From NCBI GenBank assembly GCA_944990035.1, contig CALYLX010000126.1, forward strand, positions 186,001 through 250,000: 64,000 bases of DNA. Reading direction: 5' to 3'. The notes beneath the pieces are model-generated. The model did not search any database and was not told the origin of the DNA. It saw only the letters and a program-made list of their open reading frames with translations. Position numbers and translations under genes: made by a program. Each line of letters begins with the position of its first letter. The first letter of the stretch is position 1. Positions 12,563 through 23,449 of this stretch are shown piece by piece. This stretch comes from Clitopilus passeckerianus. Its lineage: Eukaryota > Basidiomycota > Agaricomycetes > Agaricales > Entolomataceae.

Positions 12563-12790
12563 CTTATTGATACACCAACGGTATAATGTCCTTCGTTTAC
12601 CGATCCTAATGGAATGGAAACATGCGCATCATTGGTTACCTTTACTGATTGTTAAGCAGTGGTTCAGCCGGGGCCCAGCACCCCCGGATCGGAGCCAGGA
12701 CTCCCTTTCATCAAGTACAAGGACATGGTTCTCCACCTTTGCAACCTTTCTTCATGTCGTTGCTACACGTCGAGGGCCCAAGCCCTGTGG

Positions 12791-12797
12791 TATAAAT
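12791..12797 (+). promoter_or_regulatory. TATA-box candidate for MYND protein 2
   Basis: TATAAAT, 49 bp before the ATG at 12840, on the same strand and in a 277 bp gap between the two tandem MYND genes. Sequence and spacing only. Confidence 0.4.
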
Positions 12798-12839
12798 CCC
12801 AATGTCTCTGCTCTTGCTCATCCACAACTTACCGCAATC

Positions 12840-14053
12840 ATGACTGGAACTCCTAACGCATCTTCCATCAGCAATGCTGCCTCCGACGAACTCTCGGTTC
12901 AACTACTTGTCAATCGATTGGCGGCGGTTCTTAGTCTGGGTATGTGTTTCTCAGTATTCCTTTCTATATACCCAACTCATAGCTTTATTGCGTCAGGTAT
13001 TAACGACGGAACTATAAACTCCCCTCGGAACGAGTTTGATCGCTTGGACAAGACCGGCTTTTTGATAGTGCGATTTCCTTCGTCACTACCCCCAGATCCA
13101 TACTGACTCCTACTAGCAAGAGCTCACCGAAAAAATTTCCCCGGAAATCGAATCTCGGGTTTGGTCCAGATTCTGTGCACAATATCTTCCGGCCGTCGTC
13201 GATGCATTCCTTCGCCCTCCTTTGTTAACCCGGCATCATTATGAGCACTGGGCGTCGCTTAGCATAACAAATGCCTACTCTGAGGTGCTCTACTGGCTTT
13301 CTAAACGAAGCTCACCTTACTTCTTCAAGTATTTGCGCTCGTCTAAGAACGCTGCCGCTCAAAAGAAGCTTTTCAGTAGCCATTATGGCCGGCGGCTTGC
13401 AGACCTGCTTCCCATATGGCATCACTACGTGGATCAGGAGAAAAACTCAGCTATACTGAAGAACTTCTCCGAGCACCTCGAGCGCATGCTGAAACTGCTA
13501 AATGCTCTTCTCTGGGAGTTTCGCCGCCACGAAGAGAATCAAGACTTTGTCCTTTCAGAGGACTCACGCAGGCTACTGGACGTTGCTCTTGCGGAGTGGG
13601 AAAGCCTGATCTCGACAACTTTTCGAGATTTAAACTCCCTACAGGACGAGATCGATATCGCTCGCTTTTTAGCCTTGAGAGATAAAGAGCAGCACCATAC
13701 GGTCGACAATCTTCTACCCAAAATACAAGGCTGGGAAGCAGACCAGTGTGCTCTTCCCGGTTGTGGTGTGAAGAAGGAAGTCAAGGCATGCTCGAAGTAC
13801 GTGTCACTGTTAACCTCGTTGGGCTTCTAACTCTCAATGCTGACCTGCTCCCTTTGTTTCACTTTCACAACCGATAGGTGCGAAGCCGTCCACTATGTAA
13901 GTCATTTTCCCCTCAGCCTTCGTGAGAGCTTTTGGGTTAACTCCCTTTCGACATAAGTGCTCGCGAGAACATCAACTTCGTCACTGGAAGTACGATAATG
14001 GACAAGGAGAGGAGTCCGGACACAGGTACCACTGCTATAAGACGGATTACTGA
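12840..14053 (+). CDS. Variant MYND-type zinc-finger protein 2
   Basis: Tandem paralogue of the gene at 11425-12562, with matching exon structure. It starts MTGTPNASSISNAASDE. An intron separates LAAVLSL from GINDGTINSPRNEFDRLDK, which aligns with the equivalent exon of protein 1. The body reads ELTEKISPEIESRVWSRFCA, then SITNAYSEVL and SPYFFKYLRSSKN. The finger is split over three small exons: CALPGCGVKKEVKACSK, then CEAVHY, then CSREHQLRHW, ending in HCYKTDY. The Cys-to-His substitution (YCSREHQ) is shared with protein 1. No frameshift was seen. Tandem origin by local duplication is the simple reading. The two proteins are clearly diverged, so the duplication is not recent. Confidence 0.75.
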
Positions 14054-15589
14054 GCCCGCGGCGATTCAGAACTCCCTTTTGGTGCATACACTGGTAGAGT
14101 CATATGATTGCTCTAGCTATCGAATGATCCGGGCCTCATACCGACGTCGAATCAATCATCCCATTCTCCACTCGTATCGCGGGTGACCCTCTACATACCG
14201 GCCATGTCATTGTCTTCTTGTAATATCTCGGTGAATCGCAATATACCTGTCATCCCCCATCGGTGTTCTTCGTAAATCCCACATTGCTCTCGACTGCAGG
14301 CGCTGAGATCCGGTCTGCTTCTGCCCTATCTGTCGGACAGGAATGACAAAACTCATCCGTGGAGGTTGAATTTTTTCGTTGTGGTGGAGAGAAACAAGGT
14401 TTTATGGGCTTCTATGTCCGCTGTGAATCGTGATCATTCTTCTGATATGCGAGAAATCCTTCCACAACTTCCGCCTCCGTGATAACACACCGCCTACAGT
14501 GACGCCACTTGACCAGTTGTCATTTCTACCGGCGGCCTTGGGTAGGCGTGAGGATATTTGTGCGTGTGCCTATCAGTGCCAAGCTCTCTACGATGTGATT
14601 CATGAAGGGAGACGTCAGAAGTTACAGAAGACATCCCGCCCTGCCTGAGGACCAGGATTATTTGTTCATTTTGGCATCATGGGGTATGGCCGGGGTCGCA
14701 CGTTCGTGTCAGGTTTGAAAGTCAGCGATTATGGAGAAGTGGAACAGCCATACAGGCAGGCAAGCAGACAGGAGGTCCTGGACATGACCAAGATATGAGT
14801 CTGTCGGCTTCCAACACCGCTTCAGTACATATCACCAATATGGGTTTCACTCGTTTCACACAAATGAAGCATGAAGGCAGTGGCCAAAGCACAGAAACCG
14901 GCTATGGCGGGAACCATCTGGGAAGCACACGCCTACGTGCCATGGTTGCGGTGCGCATAGCGATACTGTCACTATGTCCGCTCACGAGAGCGAACCGCCG
15001 GCTGCCAGATCCAGATGATCCTCCAGATGATCTTGCCATACTCGCTTCGAATTGAAGGGTGCTCTCAGGATGCCGCATGGACATGAAAGTTGGTCGGGAA
15101 ATTAGACGTCGCTCATCGCGTCCGCCACACGGAAAGGCGGAATCAACTCAGGGTTTCGTGCAGAGATTTATTCTTAGCACCGCAGGGTGCAATGCCAAAG
15201 GCATGTCGCACGAGCAGGTGTTGAAAGAAGAGTATCATTTCGGGACCCAAATTTAGAGTTGCAAAATGAGGTGTATTACAGCGTGCGGCGCAGCTAGCCT
15301 GCAAGGGTCCGTGCTCATAGAGAGGTGATAGGAGTCATAAACGTCCATGAAACACGACAAGATGGTAGAAGAAGCAAGGCTAGTGAGACGCAAATAGAAA
15401 GCGATAGTATGTTTAACGTCGAATAATTTGATGCAAAGTACAATAGGCCTGCGAGCTGGGGTGGTCGTTAGGATCGATCGAGATGAATATGCAGCGCTGG
15501 GCTAGGGTGGGCAGACGTACCGAGTTGTGTAGCTAAAAATACATGCGATACAAGTGACCCAAGAATCCAAGAATGAGTAGAAGAAAGTA
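14054..15589. other. Intergenic, about 1.5 kb, no supported gene
   Basis: Several frames of 60-90 codons exist on both strands (for example 14795-15055 on the plus strand), but none has family resemblance or a convincing splice partner. I see no repeat or mobile element. Confidence 0.4.
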
Positions 15590-16110
15590 TCATCTATGGT
15601 CTTGCCAGTATTTTGAAGATTCTGGATATGATTTTGTGGAGGCTGAGCTTCCTGCGTGCCATGGGGGGGATGCTGCACGTTTGGGCTGAGAATGGCACGA
15701 ATGTAAGTTTGGTGGTCTTTGGTTGACGGGGAAGTGACTAGAAGGGTCGCTTACCTCTTGAATGACTGCCTTCTCGCTAACCACCGTACGTGTCCCGTCT
15801 GTCCTCGACATCGCCATCTCAGCATCCTCCACTGCCTCCCTCTCTCGTCTTCGCTGACGCTTGCGACGTATTTGAAATATTGATGTTGCAACAATGACTA
15901 TGATCAGGAGGACTGGAGGGGAAACATTAGCAGCATGAATCAAAGGGCAAAATTGTGAGACTGACTGAAGATGATGAGGATGGCAATCTCCCAAGTCGAG
16001 TCGAGATGGCCACTCTCTGCACGAGGGCTGCTGCTGCCTCAGTATAGGACACACAGACGCTGCAGGAAAAACTTACTCTTCAGTATGGAAGTAGGAGCGG
16101 TAGGACATGG
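15590..16110 (-). CDS. Doubtful small single-pass membrane protein
   Basis: Unrecognised. On the minus strand a hydrophobic stretch (VLLIIVIVATSIF) is followed at once by a strongly basic stop-transfer segment (QIRRKRQRRRERE) and an acidic/polar tail ending AVIQE at a clear GTAAGC donor. An ATG at 16110 (MSYRSYFHTEE, ending at a GTAAGT donor) could be the first exon. With an intron between them, the upstream exon could add WEIAILIIF to lengthen the membrane helix. Phases at the first junction and the final exon are ambiguous, so boundaries are tentative. It lies divergently from the FAH-family gene with about 470 bp between them. Confidence 0.3.
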
Positions 16111-16579
16111 TGTTGGAAAGTCACGACGACAGTCTCCCCCAACGGTGACGAGGTATATATAAGGTAGTGATTCCCAAGCCATCTGGGCATTCCACAGGTT
16201 GTTTTGGTGTAGATTGCCAAGCCTCGGCATTCCAAATTCGTCTTAGAAATTTGGAGATGCCAAGACCCTTGGACTAGTGACAAACCCAAGGCCGCGCTAA
16301 AACACAGACTTCCTTGGCTTGATGACAAGACCTTGCAGATAGCCACGATGCGTCTGTTGCTTCACTCGAGGCATTTTGGCTCGCCATATCAGATGGCCTT
16401 TCGTGTAGATCATTGCAGCTGAGATCAATGTTGAGGCGAGAAACAGAAGGAGTAGCGGATTGATATTGCGCTCTCCCGGGAAATCCAGCCGAGCTGTGTC
16501 GAGGATTGATCAAATACTCGGCGTTTTGACGGCCAGAGACGGATACGCCCATTGCCCCGCCTTTCCTTCAGCAGCACTC
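16111..16579. other. Intergenic, upstream of FAH-family gene
   Basis: Possible bidirectional promoter region. Frames here lack family resemblance. A TATATAAGG stretch at about 16154-16162 (plus strand) is TATA-like; its reverse complement could also serve the minus-strand gene. Confidence 0.35.
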
Positions 16580-17845
16580 ATGGCTTCTACATTTGTTCAG
16601 CATGGCAAAAAAGTAAAGTGTTCTATCTTCCAAGCGTGATTTTGTGGCTGATCATAACCCCTCTTTCCCAGATTGTGGCAATTGGCCGCAACTATGCAGC
16701 ACATGCAAAGGAACTGAATAATGCAACTCCGAAGGAGCCTTTCTTCTTCCTCAAGCCTACAACGAGCTATGTAGCGACTGGAGGAAAGGTGGAGATTCCT
16801 CAGGGCATTATTGCCCACCACGAAGGTGCTTCAAGTGACGTTACGTTCGCGCGTCCTACCGCTCACTTTCGGAATGCTCCCGGTGGTCCGGCTGCTTTTC
16901 CTCCTTTGTCACTTCTCTCTGAATTACAGTGGAACTTGGCCTTATCGTTGGGAAACGTGGACGGGATATCTCGGAGAAAGATGCCGATTCCCATATTGCT
17001 GGATACAGTGCGTGTTGCCAGATTCTTTTACGTCGGAACGCATCGACTAAACTCAGCCTCTTGTCTCGTCATCTGTCACCGCCTCCCCTTCTTGGAATGG
17101 TCTTCTACGCGTCCTCGGCTTTGAAATGACATGATCCAGCCTTGGCCGTAGATATGACTGCCAGAAATCTCCAGGACAAAGTCAAGAAACAGGGCCTACC
17201 GTGGTCTGCCGCAAAAGGCTTCGACACTTTTACACCCATTGGGTATGTCTTGGTTTCCCTTCCTGCCACACTGATCGCCTCCCCTCCATACATTCAAACA
17301 TCTGCCCAGCCTTCCCCGAAGCTCACCTCACTTGCCTCATCTGCTTTCGCTTGGGTTGTCTTGTTCGCTAAACACGCTGTTGTGACGTAGGTCGTTCATA
17401 CCCAAGAGCACGATTGCCGAACCCCATGACTTGAGGTTGCAACTGAAGGTATGCCTGTAATATATGTTGCTTCCTACGTAGTGGACTCACTGCTCACTCA
17501 CCTTCACCAGATCAATGGCATTGTGAAACAAGATGGCACCACTGCGGACATGATATTCCGGATTCCAAGGCTAATTGAACATATATCCTCCATCATGACG
17601 CTTGAGGTCAGTGCAAATCCTCTTGGTGCAGCGTTGCACCCATTTCTCATCGATTGTTCTATTTCCTTATGTTTTTCACCGAGCAGGAAGGCGACCTCAT
17701 TCTGACAGGGACGCCGTCAGGTGTAGGCGCGGTCGTGGCAGGTGATAAGGTTGAGTGCTCCTTGGCCAAGCCTTCTGGCGAGGTGCTGGATTCTCTCGAG
17801 TTCACCGCCGTAGAAAGAGAAGGTGGATACAAGTTCCAAGAGTAA
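16580..17845 (+). CDS. Fumarylacetoacetate hydrolase-family enzyme (FAHD1-like acylpyruvase)
   Basis: A FAH-fold enzyme close to FAHD1, which in animals acts as mitochondrial acylpyruvate hydrolase and oxaloacetate decarboxylase. Spliced exons read in order: [28 protein letters not shown] with [26 protein letters not shown] with [18 protein letters not shown] with [39 protein letters not shown]; and [14 protein letters not shown]. The metal-binding acidic residues of the family are expected in the VELGLIVGK and LAVDMTARN segments, and both are present. At least seven short exons are needed. No break was seen. Length fits the family (about 220-240 residues). The exact substrate is inferred only from the family. 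Confidence 0.85.
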
Positions 17846-18456
17846 TTTGGTATTTTTCCCTTCTTCGATCACAAATAGAACATTCCTGGAGTCAGATTGC
17901 GTACAGCGGAGCATGGAAACCGTATATATTGAGATTGGGTAGTGATCACAGAACGTACCGGAGTTCCTGCCAAGAGGAGGCCGTATCCTCTCCATTTGTT
18001 TGTTGTGTTTCTCGCTTGGAGGAATTTGGTGGCGTACGCTCCGGACCATATGATGTCCTTGGGCTTGAGATGACAGGAGAACTGCATTGAGCCATTCCAA
18101 GATCCACCAAGCGCCGTCCAAGAATAATTGTCCACGGAAAGGAGGCAAATGTCCAAGTAATATTTTGACTGCCTAAAATGAAACAGAAAATTGGGGCAAA
18201 AATATTTTTGAGTCGGCGTTACAAGGCATTGAACGATTCACCGAGTTACATTGGCTGAGATACCTCGACTTGAGGTTATCTACCTGAGTTTTTAGGAAAG
18301 ATACTGCAGAAAGCGCAGGTTTCCAAAAATAGACACCCGGAAAACTAGCGTTGGCAATGTTGCGGGCGATCCTGAAGGGGCAGTGACCATCACGCTCTCC
18401 TCGTTCCTCACGACCACAACGCGCAACATCGACACTGCTTGAGCGCTCGACAGTTT
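17846..18456. other. Intergenic, no supported gene
   Basis: Minus-strand frames of 95-143 codons overlap here but show no recognisable family. I treat them as chance. The interval holds the 3' flank of the FAH-family gene and the promoter of the SAPS-family gene. Confidence 0.4.
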
Positions 18457-21400
18457 ATGTTCTGGAGGTATCGCACCCCTCGTTGGAACTAGCTCTTACC
18501 GGGAGTCACAGTTGATCAATTTTGGTGTAGATTCGGGTTCCAGAATGCCTCGGCAATAGATAGCCTCCTGGACAAGGAAGATGTACAGCTTGAAGCTATC
18601 CTTGACGAGGATGATCTGCTGCAGGAGTGCAAAAGCCAGAATGCGAGGCTGATTGACTACTTTGGACGGGTGGACGTGCTGTTGAAGTTGTTTGGATATG
18701 TGACTGGGAGTATTGAGACGGAGGAAAAGGGGCGGTTCAAGTGAGTGCTTCACTCCTGCTGTTGGCTACGTATTTCCGGCTTGGAAACCTGTTTTTACTG
18801 AATACAGATTCTCTTTTGTATCGCAGGTATCCCTACGTTGCCACCGAGGTTCTGTGCAGTGACATATGGTCGATTGTGGAGACTTGTATCAAGGAGCAAA
18901 ACCAGCTGCTTGTGCCGTTCTGGGAGACCGTACTGGAGAGATCACCTGAGGAGATGAAAACTCAAACTGTTATGATCTCTCATTTCACGAAGGTTACTTC
19001 AATATTCCTAACGAAGCGGCCAGAGGAGGTGTGTAGGAAGCCTGATGCAGTCCTCGTCAGATGCTGATCCAGCCTACCAACAGATGTTCACATTCATACG
19101 CTCTCAACCAAACATCATCGAACGCCTCCTCGTACATATAGAAGCTGCGCCGATTGTGGACTTGATAATAAGGATCGTTCAGCTAGATGAACAAATACCC
19201 GAATCTGGAGTGCTACAGGTAGAACATTGTCCTCGTCATCTTAGCTAATTCTCATGCTCTGCCTAGTGGCTTTCTTCAGAAAACATAATGGCCCGCCTCC
19301 TCGCCCTGCTCTCCCCCAATCACACATCAGACATACACACTGTCGTTTCTGACCTGATCAAGAGCATAATATCAATGGCCACGCCATCACCAGCAGCAGC
19401 AGCAGCCTCAGAATTCGGGGCCGGAGGAGGAACAGCGGGTGGGAATGGAAGGTTGGGCAACGGCGGAGACGCAAACGGAGCACAATCAGGCTCTGCGTCA
19501 AATCGATTTGCGAGGGAGCTGGCCAAGAGGGAGAACGTCGATGCATTGGTTGGCTACATCCTCACCGACTTTCAAGCACCCCCTCCTTCACCACTGGAAT
19601 CTGGCCTCTCTGATACACCGACTGCTGTGGAGCACAAGAAGGAATCATCTCCTGAACCCGAACCAGAATCTGCCCCTCCACTGCCTAATTTCGACTCACA
19701 AGTGTCGTCTGTCATTCAGTCCATTTGCATGATCATAGAGTTGATCCGCAAGAACAACTCTGATTTCTTCGAGCCGTATCTGTTCCACACCCTGCGGAAT
19801 CGCCTCATCAACGTTCAGCATCACGAGCAGTTGAGGCAGAATGAGGTTGGGGAAGATCCGGTCGAGGACCAGCGGATGGTACTGGAGAATGCGATGAAGG
19901 AAATGGTGGATGAAATGGGTGTAGTCCACCTTGGCCCAGTGCTTGACGTACTCATTCCGAAGTTGGGCCTACTGAAGGAGTTTCTGACAAAGCCACGATC
20001 GCTGGTACGGCTGATGTTGCCTTCCGGAGACCTTTGAACTAACTAAATTTTCTAGCGAGGACCAATTCTCACCACGATTGGTTCAATCACACCTCTCACC
20101 TTTGAGAGATATCGGATAGCAGAACTCTTTGCAGAACTCCTACACTGTTCAAATATGGGACTTCTGAATCGGCCTCCAGGCGATACTTCCGATCAACTAT
20201 ACGACTCGGAAGGACGACTTCAAGGTGGCCTTCGCGGTCTGGAAGAGCTCGCTCAAGTCATCTCCATGAGCAATTCCGGAAGCGGTGATACCTACAAGGA
20301 CGACGGCAACAGTAGTGATGACATGATTCTGGACGACGAGGACGAGGACGAAGAAGATGGCTTTGAGAGAGAGCAACTACCGATTTCGCAACATCCACGA
20401 TTACCAGCGGAGGGTAACGACTCTCTGTCGTTAGACTCGGACGACAGCATAAGCGGCGACGACGTTGATGACAACATGATTCTGGAAGACATCTCGATAC
20501 ATGACGACCCTCCGTCTCCGACCACGCACCGAAGAGAGGCAGCGAATAATGTCAGCGAAAGCGATCCACTGAGGCTCACCATCCCCCAAACGGCCTCTCC
20601 CTCCCAGTCTCCCTCACACTCGACCTCTTCGTTACCGCTGGCCGTCATGGCATCTCCTCTCGCTTTATCTACTTCCCCATCTCAGCTGGCTACCTCTCCA
20701 GCGTCGTCAATAAGGTCACGGGGCAGCAATGGTCCATCGAGAAAGAATTCAAATCGTTCCAATCGGTCAAGGAGATCAATGAATGCGCAAGGAAACGATA
20801 ACAGCAGAACGCTCAGAGAACGGCCTCTCGCCATTGGAGAAAGATTGAAGAAGGAGTATTTGAATATTGATGTCCTCCCGACCTTGCTTGTACGTTCCAT
20901 CCTTGCCTACAACGGAATGTTTGACCTGATTTGCGTCCTTGCAGGATCTCTTCTTCGAATTTCCCTGGAACAACTTTCTGCACAGTGCAGTTTATGATGT
21001 TGTGCACCAGATACTAACCGGGCGTGTGGATGTGGGCCTGAACAGAGAACTTGCAGTTGCTTTGTTCCGGGACGCCAAACTGATGCAAAGGATCGTAGAT
21101 GGGTCAAAACGAAGTGATGAGGCAGTGTGAGTTACTTTTCCGTTTGACGTGAAACAACTGATTCTGAATCTCCCGTTGACGTAGCTCAAAACCTAATGGC
21201 GTCCGTCTTGGCTACATGGGTCATCTCACCCTCATGTCCGAAGATGTCATCCTTGCACTTGCCCGATTCCCACCAGAGCTTCGCCTTCACATAATCGAAT
21301 TTGCACCTACCCCAGGCTGGGATGAATATGTTACCGGCAGGTATGACGAGACGAAGAGGAAGGATACGAAGGTTTTAGGTGGTGGACGACCTGTTGCTGG

Positions 21401-22360
21401 TGGCTCTGGGAAGGGCGTTACAAGATGGAAAGTGGATGAGGGTGATGAAGGAGTGGCCACCAAGAAGGTTGGGGAGATCAAGGGCGAGTTTAAACGCGGA
21501 GGTGGTGGTGTTGCCACCGCTCCAAGGCAGACTGCTGACTTTGGCCCTCCCATCAACGTTGGGGAGGAGGAGGAAAGGGAGGATGATGAACAACCTGCAC
21601 CCCAGGTAAGCTTTATCTTTGCCTTGTAACTATTGGTGATCCTAATTTGTTCATTCCCGCAGTTTGCTCGGTACTTGGCACAGGAGATGCACTCTAGCTC
21701 AAGCGCTGGTTCATCTATTCCTGGCTCGTCAGATGACGACGACGAAGATTCTGAAGAAGAAATGGAAGGTGGCTGGCTATCACAGTCCAGGTTTGACCTG
21801 GCACCTCCCCCATTAAGTTCGGCAAGGCATAGGAATATGGAAGAAGATAGAAGACCTTTGGAGCTTGATACCTCTTCCCATGGGTTCGATGTAGGTCCCG
21901 GCCTTCTGCTTCCGCCTGCACTCCAGCTGACGGTTGGACAGGATGCTTTCGGGCAGGCAGCACCGGGCTTATCCACCTCCCGTCCATTCCCTCAAGACCC
22001 CTTTGCATCTAGTATGGACGTAGGTTCCTTCCGGCTGTCTCTTACGAAACGCTCCTCACGCGCCTTCCTCTCCAGGACGACTTCGGTCCATTTTCAGATA
22101 CTCATCGAGTGCCAAGTAGTAATGCAGACCCCTTCGGATTCGCAGCTGCATCAAACTCTTTCTCGGACGATTCATTTGATTCCAATTTCGGAGACTTCGG
22201 CGATTTCCAAAGTAGCAGCGGGGACTTTGTGGATTTCCAGGCTGCTAGCTTCGGCAGTCCTGAGGTTGAGGACGGAGAGCATACGCCTACGACGGGAAGC
22301 TGGACATTTGCTAGTGCCAGTACTAGTGATTCTGGGACATCAGAGATTTCCGACAGTTGA
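18457..22360 (+). CDS. SAPS-domain protein (Sit4/PP6 phosphatase-associated regulatory subunit)
   Basis: Regulatory partner of the Sit4/PP6-type serine/threonine phosphatase, acting in cell-cycle and nutrient signalling. A tiny first exon (ATGTTCTGGAG) spliced over a 64 bp intron gives MFWRFGFQNASAIDSLLDKE, the diagnostic SAPS N-terminus, then LLQECKSQNARLIDYF. Later exons carry YPYVATEVLCSDIW, ISHFTKVTSIFLTKRPEE, FIRSQPNIIERLLVHIE and PIVDLIIRIV, then after a Ser/Ala/Gly-rich insert VIQSICMIIELIRKNNSDFF. The SAPS fold ends around DLFFEFPWNNFLH, VDVGLNREL and RLGYMGHLTLMSEDV. The C-terminal third is disordered and acidic, with a FGDFGDFQ-type Phe/Asp-rich tail. Exon order and frames are consistent throughout. 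Insert lengths make it long, as usual for fungal SAPs. Confidence 0.88.
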
Positions 22361-23449
22361 TTTGGATTATAGACAATTGGACAATATCATGACGCTATTC
22401 GAACCGAGCATTTTCCATCAGCCACCCATCACCAGCAGCGTTTATACTGCAAAGAAGGTCATGCATTGCGAGATTGGGTTAAAATCTAAGTCTCCTACCG
22501 TTCCCACTGATGCACAGACTCCACTGCAACATACATTGGAGGAAATACAAATATGGCCACGTTCAAGACACTGCGGTTGAAGGTGCTCAGTGACTAGAAT
22601 TAATGTCAGTGGGAGTCAGATTGCGGTATGTTTGTCAGACTATCACTCACTACCTACAGAGCTGGGGATGGCAGCAGCAACAGTGGCAAGAGCGACAATG
22701 GTGCTCAACGGGATCAACTTGATGAACATGGATGCTTTAGTAGGGATGAATTCCATTGCTGGACCGCAAGGGAGGTCTTACTTATATGGGCGAGCTGGAG
22801 CTGTTCCGCGCAGTACTTGGCTAGTATCCGCATGCGCAGGGGAGGTTATTAGGCTTGCCAGTGCCTTCTGACTGGGAATCAATTGAACAAACGACTCCTT
22901 GATTGATAAAGCTCAGGGGTTCAATGTTTCAGATGATGTATAATGTTGAGGGGAAGTAGCCTGTGAGCTTTAGTACTTTAGTTTTAGAGGTTACCAGTTG
23001 GCTTCCAAATTAACAACCATGGCGTCTATACCAATTCCAATTTGAGGCGATCACTGGCACGAGTCTGGCTTGGAGGCTTTGGGATACACGCAGCACTGCC
23101 ACAAGTATATTTGCAAGAAAACCACGACCACTTATACTTACATGCCTTTCACCTTCAAGGGCATAATTATGCTCGTCTGCCCGTAGTATATAAATGGACT
23201 GACTGATGAGAACTCCGCCTACCTACGATAACTGTTGCCCTCTGCTGCCTCGACGATGGTCGGTTTGGCATCCCATCACATGGCGCCCACAAACAGAAAA
23301 TGGCCAGAAAACTTTAGAACGCGTGGTCTTTATTACAGGCTAACACGACAAACTTCCAGCGTCTGCACTACCTTTGAGCCTCTAGGTAGGTCGCATCAGT
23401 CTAACTGGCCCAGTACCACATATTGACATTGGAACAGAAACAGCAAAAA
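22361..23449. other. Intergenic / 5' region of FunK1 copy B
   Basis: No supported gene. Short frames at 22590-22871 look non-coding. A TATATAAAT at 23187-23195 is a TATA candidate for FunK1 copy B; its distance to the ATG (about 255 bp) would fit a 5' leader with an intron. Confidence 0.4.

Noticed and set aside
17717..18156. 143- and 95-codon minus-strand frames after the FAH-family gene
   Set aside because: Overlapping frames without family resemblance and overlapping the coding end of the FAH gene.
21287..21976. 229-codon minus-strand frame, Ser/Pro-rich
   Set aside because: Antisense shadow of the acidic and low-complexity part of the SAPS gene.
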